Assembly (NCBI GenBank): GCA_002118135.1
Contig: BDIU01000281.1
Span: forward strand, 1-64,000
Length of the DNA: 64,000 bases
Direction of reading: 5' to 3'
Source of the DNA: Trebouxia sp. TZW2008
Taxonomy: Eukaryota > Chlorophyta > Trebouxiophyceae > Trebouxiales > Trebouxiaceae
Part shown: piece by piece, positions 9,992-20,650 of the stretch
How positions within the stretch are numbered: the first letter of the stretch is position 1
Layout of the letters: each line of letters starts with the position of its first letter
Made by a program: the position numbers and the translations under genes
Notes under the pieces: generated by a model
Database searches by the model: none
Told to the model about the DNA's origin: nothing
What the model saw: the letters and a program-made list of their open reading frames with translations, nothing else

Positions 9992-12900
9992 ATGCGTCTA
10001 GAGCAGCGTATTTTGACGCTGTGCTGTTTGCTGAGCGCCTATAGCCTGGCCGGAACAGGCCAGTCGTCAGCTGCAGCTCCCAGCACTCGCGGTGATCCCA
10101 AGCAAGTCAGCCAAGCAACAGCTGAGCAGGAACAGCTTAATCAAAACAATGCAATCGCAAACGCCTTCGAACACCAGCTGTTGACCCAGCTTGGTTGGCA
10201 GGATGTATATGACCCCTCTGGCTACTCCATCGATGGCACCCTTCCAAGCAGTTGCTCTGTGAGCACATGGGAGGCTCTGGGTGGTCTGCACGCTGTAGTC
10301 AACCTGACGCTGACAGGCAACCTGCCAGACCTGCCCAACTGCTGGGCTGATGATGGCGCCTTCCCAGCACTACAATCTATTGTCTTTGCCACAGCCAATC
10401 TAACTGGAACATTACCTGCTATCTGGGGTCAGAGTCCAGCATTCACAGCCCTCAAGGTCCTCAATTTATCAGCAACACATCTTTCAGGTAATATGCCAGC
10501 AAATGGATCCCTTCACCATCTTGACAGAAGTCTCACAGCTGCAACACAGCAAGAATGATGCTAAGATGCATGCATGAGTGGCCAAACGCATGCATAAATC
10601 GGCTTGCATGTGTGTCAATGGGGCTACAAGGCACAAGCTGCAAGCATGTCAGCCAACACAGCATTGCATAACTCGGGCATAGCTGAAACATAGCTCTCAT
10701 CATGCATGACTGCGCATTGATTCCCAGCAATCACCGTGGGACATACTCAGGTTTGATGTGATTTGCAACTGCAGCCTCCACTGGGCTAATCATACACACA
10801 CAATCAACAAGTCGACCAAAGACATTTGTCAAGAACCAAAGGCACGGGTCAGTCCTCTTGATACCTACAAGCCGGTCTTTGATGTTTAAGATGATCATCA
10901 ATGTGCTGGCACATTGCCAGCGGCTTGGGGTGACCAAGGGGCATTTCTGTCCCTTGAGCAGCTATTGCTCTGGGGCACAAATCTGACAGGCTCCTCGCAT
11001 GCATCCAACGTTGTACTTGTTTCCGGTGTACATGCAAAGTTCTGCACATGTGTGGCCCTACTGTTATCTGATGAGACCAGCAAGACTGTGCAGGCACATT
11101 GCCAGCTGCATGGGGAGTCGAAGGAGCCTTCCCATCCCTTGAGCAGCTACTGCTATGGGGCACAAATCTGACAGGCTCCCCGCATGCATCCAATTTTGTA
11201 CTTGTTTCCGTTGAACATGCAAAGTTCTGCACATGTGTGGCCCTGCTGTTATCTGATGAGACATTTGGCTTTGTGCAGGCACATTGCCAGCTGCATGGGG
11301 TGACTCAGGGGCATTTCCAGCCCTTGAGCAGCTACTGCTATGGGGCACAAATTTGATAGGCTCTCTGCCTTCATCCTGGGGTAACAATGGTTCCTTCCCA
11401 TCATTGCAAGAGCTGTACATTGGCAATAACAACTTGACTGGTACCTTACCAGAGCAATATGGAAGCCCAATGGTCTTTCAGCAGTTGCGTGTGCTGTACA
11501 TACAGCACTGCAGTATCACAGGTGAGCTTCCAGGCTTGCATCCATCCCCACATTCTTCTGGTCCTGTTGCAGCACGTCAAAGTGTTTCATGTTTCATGTT
11601 TTATGTTATCATGACAATCATCTAAGCACCTGAGTTGCTGCAAAACAGAGTGACAGAGTGTTCTCATGAAACACTTGCCAGCATCGCCGCGTATTGCAAT
11701 TAGCCCACTTTAGGGAGCACACGTGTCACACACTCTCTCTGAGGCATCTAGGATCCATCCAGTGCACTGCATGTTCCAAGACAGGGTGAGATGGCTCATG
11801 AGAACTCTGCTCAACGACAGTTAGCATTGACCAGCAGCAGTAGCAGCGTGGATGTAGATTGCTGATACTGGACGTGCTCATTGACGCAGGACAAAAGTCT
11901 GACGCTATGACTGTACAGGTATGTCACAATCTTGTCAGCAAGCTGCGCACATCTGCAACCTGACAAAACATGTGCATGCAGTGGCGTCGTACGCTGTAGC
12001 TCAAATCCTGGCGCGGACGTCGCATGACCTTGTCTGTTTCAGGGCCTTTGCCAGCATCTTGGGGCGCCCTTGGGGCCTTCCCAAGCCTCACAAACCTGAC
12101 CCTGCAAAACACGCCAATTGGTGGCACTCTGCCAGAACTGTGAAGCAGTGAAGCCGTGAAGCCTCTTTCCCAGTACTGATTTCATGGCTTGTTTATTACA
12201 GGTCCTTTACCCGCATCTTTGGGTGCTCCAGGGTTGTTTCCCAGCCTCACAAACCTGATTCTGCAAGAAATGCTCATGATTGAACTCTACCAGCATTGTG
12301 GAGCGGCAAAGCCTCTGTCCCAGCACTGACGTCACAGCTTGATATGTTGCAGGTCTTTTACCCGCATCTTGGGATGCTCCAGGGTTGTTTCCCAGCCTCA
12401 CAAACCTGACCCTGCAAGAAATGCCCATCAGTGGAAGTCTACCAGCATTGTGGAGCGGCAAGGCCTCTTTTACCAGCACTTATTTCACAGCTTGCTATGT
12501 TGCAGGTCTTTTGCCTGCTTGCTGGGGTGCTCCAGGGTTGTTTCCCAGCCTCACAAAGCTGACCCTGCAAGATATGCCCATCAGTAGAAGCCCGCCAGAC
12601 TTGTGGGATGTTACGGCTTAGTGCCCAGCACTGAGTCCGTGACTTGGTTGTTTTCAGGACCTTTGCCTGCTTCTTGGGGTGCTCCAGGGTCCTTTCCCAG
12701 TCTTACAAACCTGACACTGCAAGACATGCCTATTAGTGGAACGCTGCCAGAAGCATGGAGCCATGAAGCCTCTTTCCCAATGCTGATGGAATTGCAGCTG
12801 GGGGCATTTGCCCCTGGTGTATGCTTGATTGAGGGAGTGTTGCCGGAATCTTGGGGCAGGGCACTGCAAGGGCTGGTCAACTTGGTGGTCAGGGCATGCC

Positions 12901-15900
12901 CCATCACAGGTGGGCCAATGCTGGTGCTATACACCTCCAAAAAGCTCTCATGTGTAACGACTGCTTTGGTTACCAGAGAATTTGTCCTTACATCAAATTG
13001 TCCGTACTCAGAGGGACCACTGCAGTCGGAATGCAGTGATTAGCAATAGTACCGTCCTTCCATCGAGATTGTCCTTGAATTGAGTGTCCTTGCAAAGAGA
13101 GTTTTGCTGTATAAGCCTGGAATGTCCAAGCATGAAAGCCAAGTGCTACATGCAACGCTTGCTGATTGTGTGAATCAGTATGCGAGCTGCACTCTGATGA
13201 TGCATGCAGATGATTGACAGCATCAGCATTCATCGCATCTCTCAGCATTGCCAGCTTAAGCAGTCACCCATCCAAATTGTGAATCGTGCTTGTTGCTGCT
13301 GCTGCTGCTGCTGCTGCTGTGATGTCTGTTCTGGACGAACAAGGGAACTGCATCTGTGCTGCATCAATGCACATGGTTGAGTCTCATGCTTTATCATAAG
13401 ACACAAGAAATACCATTGAGCATTGCTGCATCTACCTTGATTTTCAGCACTTCTGCACTCAATGTCAATCATGATCCTTCTTCACCTTGTTGCTGCTGCT
13501 GCTGTTAGTACTATCCCGGAAAACATGTATGCTGTCAAGAGATGCTTTTCCCGACTGCAGAACCTCAAACTGAGGGTCAACAACATGACAAACACCCTTC
13601 TTTCCTCCCTGCCGGTTTCCTTGCAAGCCCCCAATCTAGCATCCAATTTCTTGCTACTGCTGTTGTAGGGACTATCCCAGGAACATGGATGACATCAGGA
13701 GAAGCTTCTCCCAGACTGCAAAACCTTGACCTGAGCGCAAACCACTTGACAAGCTCCTCCCCCTTCCTCCCTGCCAGTCGCCTTGCAAAGCCTCAAGCTA
13801 GCACTTGTTCCTACTGCTGCTGTAGGTACTATCCCAGAAATATGGATGACATCAGGAGATGCTTTCCCCAACTTGCAGAACCTGGACTTGAGTGCCAATC
13901 ACTTGACAGGCTCCTCCCCCTTCCTCCCCGCCAGTTGCCTTGCAAGGCCTTAATGTAGCATCCACCTTGTTGCTGCTGCTGTTGTCAGGACTATCCCAGA
14001 AACATGGATGACATCAGGAGATGCTTTCCCCAGACTGCAGAACCTGGACCTGAGTGTCAATCATGTGACAGGCGGCTTGCAAGGCCTCAATCTAGCGTTC
14101 ACCTTGTTGTTCCTGTTGCAGGGTCAATCCCAGAAACATGGATGACGTCAGGACACGCTTTTCCCATTTTGCAGAACCTTGACCTGAGTGCAAATCTCTT
14201 GACAGGCACATTGCCTAGCCCCCTGCCAGCCACCTTGCAAGGCCTCAACCTGTCAGTCAACTCTCTGAGTGGCAGCATACCTCCAAGTCTGGGCTACAAG
14301 AGTCAGCTGATCTTTCTGGAACTCACCATAAACCTGTTCTGTGGGGGGTTGCCTGAAGAGTGGGGCGGGTCAGATTACTTTCAGCACTTGAAGGTTCTGC
14401 AAGTTGCGAGTTGCCAGCTTTCGGGTACTTTGCCAGATACATGGGGCTCAAACAGTGCTTTTCCAGCTTTGCAAGAAATGGCTTTCAGTTGGAACCCAGT
14501 TCATGGTAGCATCCCTACAAACTGGGGTGACATTGAAACCTTTCCCCAAATGACGCTCCTGTCCCTGACCAGCAGTAATGTAACAGGCGAAGTTCCTGCC
14601 TTTCACAATTCAGAGCTGAAGGTACTATGGCTCTCGGATTGTCAGCTGACGTCAACTCTGGACGCGTTTTGGACAAGCACATCGCCCTTGCAGACAGTCA
14701 CGCTGGATGGCAACCGTATCTCAGGCTACCTGCCAGATTCTCAGACTGCACTCAGTCAACTTGCCTTTCTCAACATGAGTGACAACAGCTTCCAAGGAAC
14801 TGTCCCTTTGTCTTGGGTGCAAGCAGGCAGTCTGTTGTCTCACGTTGCCTATCTGAATGTTGGCAAGACATGGCAGAGGTCAAATAGTGATGACAACTGG
14901 AGGCAGCAATTATGTCTGCAGAAGGGACTTTATGACTTAGACGTGACAGGTCAACAGCTCGCGCAGTTGCCGGAGCTAAGGCAACGTATGTTGGATGTTG
15001 AGGTCTGGCCAGTGCGAAATGATGTCCCTGCATTGGAGGCTCAAATGCCGATGGTTGTCCCGTTCATTCTGGGTTTGCAGCTGCAATTGGGCGAGGGGGA
15101 TAATCAGCTGGCGTCTGTGAAAGACATCTGTGCTAATCATGATGCAACATGGGTGCTATTGACAGTTTGGCTATCGTTTGGTGGGTGCTGTGTGCTTCTG
15201 ATCAGCATGTACGCATTGCTTTCTAGGCGCACAACTGCTGGCACTCTGATGGGTGTTGGGCAAAGACTGTTTGGGAAGCATTTATGGTTGGCCTTACAGA
15301 CTTTCCTAAAAGCTGTTTCTGGGCTTCTGAGTTTGGCTTTCTACTACTATGACTTGATCACCAGCCTGATTGTGTTGAGGCAGGTATGGGGAACCTGGCC
15401 TGGGCATATACTTATGGCCATTTTCTTTTTCCACTTTGCGATCACTGCTGACATCGTGACATTTCATGTTTGTCACAAATTGGCTGTGTTATGGTGTCCA
15501 GTTGTCACAAGGCATGTCTGGTTTCTTGTTGTGCTTGCTGGGGTTTCTTTTGTCAGCAGCCCACTTATGATTCCTGGGGTGCTTGTGCTAGACACGCTTG
15601 CTCTTGCTGCTGAAATTCTTGTATGCCTCAAAGAGCTGTTTGGTTTCAAATTTGCAAGCTTAGAAAAGCCTTCAGCTTGCAAAGGTGACAGGCAGGTGGC
15701 GCGAGACAAACAGCTCAAACTTATTGATCTGGAGAATTATGACAGCATGCATAATCTGGTTGCTGCTGTGTGTCAGAGTCTGCCAACAGTCATACTGAAT
15801 TCTGTGATATTTCAATTAGGGAATGAGCCTGATCATGGACTGTTTTTGTCTACTGGCCTTTTTGTCACAGCGATCATTGCGTCGTGTTTGGCTATGCTCA

Positions 15901-16166
15901 AAGTTTTGACAGTGATTTTATGGCAGGCTTTGAGTCTTGGGGTTTCTCCTTTACCTCATGCTGCTAAGCTTTTTGTTGGAAAGACGCTCCAGGGTCATGC
16001 AGAGCGCAGTGAAATGGATGTGTGCAACACAAGTATCGAGTTTTTGACTCAGCAGTATGTAGCTAAAGGGTCTGCGCCACTAGGCAAACCTGACCCGATG
16101 ATCGAGTCAGGTTTGCCTAGTGGCGCACTGTACATCGGATGTACAGTGGGCCAGCATGTGAACTAA
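9992..16166 (+). CDS. LRR ectodomain fused to polytopic membrane domain (XK-related-like, tentative)
   Basis: Exons 9992-10487, 11279-11521, 12658-12909 and 14122-16166, all joined in phase 1, give 1011 aa. The N-terminus MRLEQRILTLCCLLSAYSLA looks like a signal peptide. Leucine-rich repeats of the plant type (LxxLxLxxNxLTGxLPxxW) run to about residue 630, with many potential N-glycosylation sites. About seven or eight hydrophobic segments follow, including one beginning TWVLLTVWLSFGGCC. The segments around YYYDLITSLIVLRQVWGTW and AAVCQSLPTVILNSV resemble the Asp-containing helix and the E/Q-x-LPQ-type motif of XK-related membrane proteins; this is my inference. A surface receptor or membrane-remodelling role is possible but unproven. 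The last codons lie in a perfect inverted repeat, and all three introns carry ghost LRR exons. Confidence 0.85.
10905..11278 (+). repeat. 185-bp ghost copies of LRR exon 2
   Basis: The exon-2 start GCACATTGCCAG occurs at 10909, 11094 and 11279, exactly 185 bp apart. The first copy has lost its acceptor (GTGCTG instead of GTGCAG). The second keeps an acceptor but has no usable donor. The third is the functional exon. Confidence 0.85.
12040..12657 (+). repeat. Four ghost copies of LRR exon 3 (about 152-159 bp)
   Basis: Acceptor-linked units beginning at 12043, 12202, 12353 and 12506 resemble the start of exon 3 at 12658 and would encode an LRR block. The first ends in an in-frame stop after LPEL, the second is frameshifted, and the third and fourth run together to a TAG at 12619-12621. 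Confidence 0.85.
13289..13319 (+). repeat. CTG trinucleotide run in LRR intron 3
   Basis: About ten tandem CTG/GCT units, intronic. Shorter CTG runs recur in the following exon-4 ghost copies, just upstream of each acceptor. Confidence 0.9.
13480..14121 (+). repeat. Four ghost copies of LRR exon 4 start (about 133-163 bp)
   Basis: Units beginning with ACTATCCCAGAAACATGGAT or a close variant follow acceptors ending at about 13508, 13668, 13825 and 13988. The functional copy follows the acceptor ending at 14121. Two ghosts have TAG-type acceptors, and their frames diverge after the LDLSAN-like block. Confidence 0.85.
16073..16147. repeat. Perfect inverted repeats inside the LRR gene C-terminus
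   Basis: A 22-bp arm (16073-16094) and its exact reverse complement (16106-16127) are separated by 11 bases. Immediately after comes a 10-bp arm ACTGTACATC with its complement across one base, to 16147. The block is inside the open frame and encodes most of the last 30 residues. Confidence 0.95.
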
Positions 16167-17498
16167 GCACGGTGTGATTGCATTACAGTATGCAGAAACC
16201 GACTGTTGTCAACTGATTTGTTTAGCAACTGAGCTCGAGAGACCAGTGTTGACAATCTTAGGAACGGTGTTTCTCATTACTGTCAAGTTCGATCTATCGA
16301 TGCCATCTCGTTGCATGCAACTCCAGCTTCGTGCAAGACGCAGTATTACCAAACATAACGAGCGGTTTGTACATGACATGGAGACTTCGTGCATCTCCTC
16401 AGCATTGAAACCGCCTCACCAAGCTACGAAACAAGAGGAACAGGAAAGGGCGTCAAGCAATGCGGTCCTGTGAACTGTCAAGTATCATCAGCACAGGCAT
16501 ATTACAGGGAAAGGGATTGATGCTTAGTACATAAGCTGAACTGAGTGTATGATGTCTCAAAGCACAATTGATGGTCAGAAAGCTTGTACAATGTGGCCAC
16601 ACTTATAATACTACTAAACGCTGACTGTGTGTCACCCTGCTACCCCTAGTAAATGAATGAAATAGTCCTAAGTCTAACACAGCATGCAGGCTCTCATGCA
16701 GGCATGCCGCTTCGCTGTCGCAGCCTTAGCACAGACCTGACACTCAGAAGTTCAGTTCTCATGTGTTCGCAGGAAAATTTTGACAGTACTGTAGAAGCCA
16801 GCACTGTGCCTCTCATACATCATCAGAATTCGATGTCGCTGCCACTACAGCTTTACAGAGCAACAACTTTGACGTCGCACACCGCCCAGGCATGGCTGAC
16901 CTCAACCAGACCAAGCAACCCACTTTTGACCATACATCGGAACCCATTTTACAGCCCTCAGCCGAGCGGACATTGCTGTCAGCTTGTAGCACCAAGCATC
17001 TGAGCAAAAACAACGCTGCGCAGCTCTTCCTCTTGATCAATGACCTTCTTGGTTTGTGGGCTGGTCCAATAACTTTGCTGAAGCTTGCCCCCGCTTTGAG
17101 CTAGCATGGTGGCCACTGTCTGGGTTGACTCCACGCTTGATGCAAACAGTGTCTGCAGGCGATCACTGCAGAAGCAAAGAGCACCTCAAGACACAGAACG
17201 GCACAAGCGCATGGCAGAGTCATGTCTGGCATGAGGTTTGCCTCATTTGTATATGCAGATACAGCGATGGCTTTTGAAATTCACGTGTTACAACAGCAAA
17301 TGGCTTTTGTTGTACGCGCATTCCAGGAGCCATCACCCCTTGCTCATACAGCATCAGCAACTTGTCTATAAGATGTGTCTGTCATGTTTGCACTGCTGCT
17401 GCACCTCAGAGCCACGCTTTGTCTTGCAGTATACAACTTTGTCCAAAGCAGAACTCAGCAAAGCAAGCATGAACAGTTTCAGAAATATTTGCAAGCCA
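16167..17498. other. Convergent intergenic region between LRR gene and plastid protein gene
   Basis: About 1.3 kb holding the 3' ends of two convergent genes. Open frames here (for example 16653-17003 plus) have no recognisable content and no matching splice structure. A TTACA at 17288-17292, read as TGTAA on the minus strand, could be the algal-type polyadenylation signal of the minus gene. Confidence 0.4.
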
Positions 17499-18304
17499 TC
17501 AGTCTGACCTGACATCCTTGTTTCCCGCTAGCTGTTCCTGCATGTCTGCCCACTTCTTGTCTAGCGTGATGCTTGGCTTGTCCAGACTGTGCAGCATCTT
17601 CATAAAAGCATCACCGCCCGCGATGGCATGCTGTTGCAACCTTGTCCAGGCTGCCTTGAGTTCAGTCTCTGCCTGTGAGATTGTCTGTGCTGGCTGAACA
17701 ACTGCTTGCTGGATTGTTTGCTGTGCATGTGAGAGCCCTTGTTGTGTCTCTCTAGCTTTTCTAAACAGGCCGTGTCGCAAGTCCAATACCAAGTAGGAGG
17801 CAGCGTGAGCCACAATCCTGAAAGCTTGTGTCATCCTCTGCACACAAGATGGAAAAGGTAAACGTCGAGGCTGTGAAGGGGGGAGTGATTGAAAGATCAT
17901 CAGTGACCACGCGGCGTGCTTACCAGCGCAGCGAAGAAAGCCGCCGGGAACTGGCGATTAGCTGGTGCTTGGTAATGGCTGGCTTCGGCAGCCACGTTGA
18001 GATCGGCGGACTGAGCCTGAGAAACAGCCAGCTTCGTCATGCAAAGCTTGAGAGAAAGACAGAGAGGCATAATTTTGATGAGAGGCCTTACCGGCTGGCT
18101 GCATGATCGCCCCGCCTCCGGCTGTTTTTGACTGTGTGGCAAGGATAAACTGTCGTCCGAAGTACGGCTTGCGCGACATCTGAGAGCCCTATTTTGTCGT
18201 GAATGCGGCTTTGCGCGAGAAGTGCTGCAGCTGCGCGGGTGGCACACAGCAGCTCCGATCTGACACTGACCCCCTATTTGCCTTGAAAGGCCAAGGTGAG
18301 CCAT
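17499..18304 (-). CDS. Small putative plastid-targeted protein of unknown function
   Basis: Model: complement of 17924-18016 and 17499-17837 preceded by 18092-18304, all phase 0, giving 214 aa. The first ATG (18304-18302) opens a Ser/Arg-rich, acid-poor leader of about 50 residues (MAHLGLSRQIGGQCQ ... VCHPRSCSTSRAK) typical of a chloroplast transit peptide. The mature part is Gln/Ala-rich and looks helical (FRKARETQQGLSHAQQTIQQ), so a coiled-coil or amphipathic protein is likely. No family is recognised. A competing start at 18179 in another frame has a good-looking leader but does not splice in phase to the downstream exons. The gene is divergent from the one at 18508, only 203 bp away. Confidence 0.6.
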
Positions 18305-18507
18305 GGGAGTCTTCAAAAACGAGCCGGACCTAGAAGCACGATGTGATTGTTCGCGGCCTGCGCTTCCGCAAAGTAGCCTGATGGAAAGGTTTTGCGGCGT
18401 GCAGCAGCTGCAAATCTGGTGTGATCAAGCGTGAAAGCGATACAATCCTTCTTTGCAACTTCGACCGCTGCTCGCGCGCAGTACTTTGGCTTGACTGATG
18501 ACACTGT

Positions 18508-19935
18508 ATGACTAGATTGAAGAAGATCTGTACGTCGGTTCGTCTTCTTGAGGCTGATGAGGATGCTGTCGTGGTCAGCAATGCAGAGTCTGATGTCAAA
18601 TTGCGCGGGCTCTCTTGCTGTGCAGTTTGGCTTGGTCTTCTGTCCGTGTTAGCAATCAGAACAGACAGCACCGCAATAGGGACAACTGGTAAATTGGTAC
18701 TATGCAGTTGCTTTTCATTCTGTCATCATCTATCACAGTAAGCTGGCTTGTCATGACTCAATTGATTGATCATTGTGCTCAAAATCTGTTTATTCGCGTT
18801 TCATACAAGCCTGTAAGCTCTCAAAGGTCTAGCATAGTATTGAGCTAAAACATCAGCAGTGCCCCTGCCCAGTTCAATCATTACATGCTGCTGTGACTGA
18901 CAAAGCATACAACCCAGGTACAACCCTCAGTCAACGCTTTGCAGCATCAGCATCGGGTCGCCGTAATTAACCAGCACAGTCCAAACATGGTATTGCAGCA
19001 ACACTGCCTATCAGCGCCTGTCTCACTCAGCTGCACGGCGGCTCGATGCCAATCAGTGAGTCTGAGAACATTGACAAGCTGTCTTCCAGGCACAGGTGCT
19101 TGACACCCTTGTGCTGAGCGTCACACAGATGGCTGCTCATGATAGTGCTCAATACCAGGTTGGTCCTGAAACGGGCACCAAAGACCAACCCCATCTCCAC
19201 ACCCTTTCAGCTTGCTTAGCATCCAACCCACAACAGAGACTACCGCCTCCAATGAGATCTTGAGTCCTGTTGCAAACCTCCTGTAAGCAAGGAGGAAACA
19301 ATCATACACTATGCCATACATCTAGACTGCTTTGATCTGATGCATACATACTCATTGCCACTGTGTGGTACACGTGATCAGCCTTGTCAGCTGGCTACAC
19401 CATGTAACATCTCGTTGCTCTCTCTCACTGCTGCACACTCGATGATATGCGCTGCTGAGAACTGTAATACCAAGAAAACGTGTTTCAGGTATGTTGAAGC
19501 ATGGCAAAATGTCTGGCGCATCGGCATCATCAACGAAGTCAAGCAGGTCACTCATAACCACACCACAAGCCTGTGAACATGCTGAAGAAGAAGAAGAGGA
19601 AGAGCAGAACAAAGTTCACATGTGCAGCCCTTATTAAGGCTGGTTGCAGGTGCCATGTAGTGCCAATCAGTGAACATTAGCAAAGCGCATGCTTGACATT
19701 ACAGTGCATGCTTATGATTGCATGCCTCTTTGCAGCCATTTTAGCAATTGCAAATGGTATGCTGGTTGGAGACTTTGTTGCTGCTGTGGTCCTGACTGAT
19801 CAAGAAATGTACACAATCAGCAAATATCCATACTTGATGAGGCTGGGATTGGTGAGGGCCATGGTGCTGGTGGCTGCGCTGTGGACATCAGTGGATCGCG
19901 TCCTGATCCAGGTTGCACTGGAGTTTTCTGGTTGA
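18508..19935 (+). CDS. Tentative small multi-pass membrane protein
   Basis: Tentative exons 18508-18688, 18999-19055 and 19736-19935, all joined in phase 1, give about 145 aa. Exon 1 starts MTRLKKICTSVRLLEADEDA, an acidic segment, then a hydrophobic stretch (CCAVWLGLLSVLAI). The last exon has two more hydrophobic stretches (AIANGMLVGDFVAAVVL and LVRAMVLVAALW) and a TGA at 19933-19935. Direct splicing from exon 1 to exon 3 is also in phase. Other candidate exons at about 19092-19158 and 19488-19545 have splice-like edges but incompatible phases. The start exon and the hydrophobic last exon are the best supported parts; the function is unknown. Confidence 0.4.
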
Positions 19936-20650
19936 CACTGGTCCTGATGACAGGGCATGTAGAAGCGTTGATACCTGCAAGGCAAGATACTTGTCACATC
20001 TTACAGATGTTACAGGTGGCTTGTGGCCACGTGATATGACAGACTGTGAATGCAGTATAAACATCAGCACAAATGTAAAAGCAACAACAAGCGCAACTGT
20101 AGTTTTCAACATACATCTTATGCAAACGCACGACACTGCAAGTGTTCACGTGCATTGCAAAGCAGCACAAAAGAGTAATGCTCAAAGTGCTGACAAAAAA
20201 GGCATGTGAAGCGACTGACATGCAAACCTTACCTCCAGCAGACTGATCTCTGACAGATGATGCTGTTGTGTAGTGTCATGGGCTGAAAGGGCCTGAGCTG
20301 TAGGGCTGCATATCAGATAGCAGCAGATCAAGGGCATCACACTGAGCTGATCTGCAGCTGAGCCATGCTGCATTTGATGCCAGTGTGTTTTGCAGACTAT
20401 TGTATTGCTGCAAAGGCTCAGTTTGGGCAATCATGGCAATGCAGAGCCTGCACGAGGGCGTGTCTGAAGTCGTCATGCCCTTGCACAATCTACTGCTGCC
20501 ATACAAGCTGTGCTGACTGGATGGCTGCATTGTTCTGCAGCTTTGCACGTCACCTGCAAAGCTGAGAATGCCTGCCGAGGACCGACTGAGACGATGCCAA
20601 TAACTGATACTGGCTGATCTTGTTTGCTTCTGCTGGGAGCCTTCAGAGGG
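19936..20650. other. Convergent intergenic region, no gene seen
   Basis: About 700 bp between the tentative membrane protein and the AT-hook gene. Short open frames on both strands show no domain or splice pattern that I can support. Confidence 0.4.

Noticed and set aside
13289..13319. CTG run as a CRISPR-like or coding polyglutamine repeat
   Set aside because: A plain trinucleotide run within an intron; no spacers, and the minus-strand polyglutamine frame has no supported gene.
18330..18671. 113-aa minus-strand frame
   Set aside because: Overlaps the start exon of the tentative membrane protein and has no recognisable content or splice partners.
19121..19321. Minus-strand frame with an acceptor-like CTTACAG before a hydrophobic segment
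   Set aside because: It looks mildly coding, but I found no upstream exon in phase and it lies within an intron of the plus-strand model.
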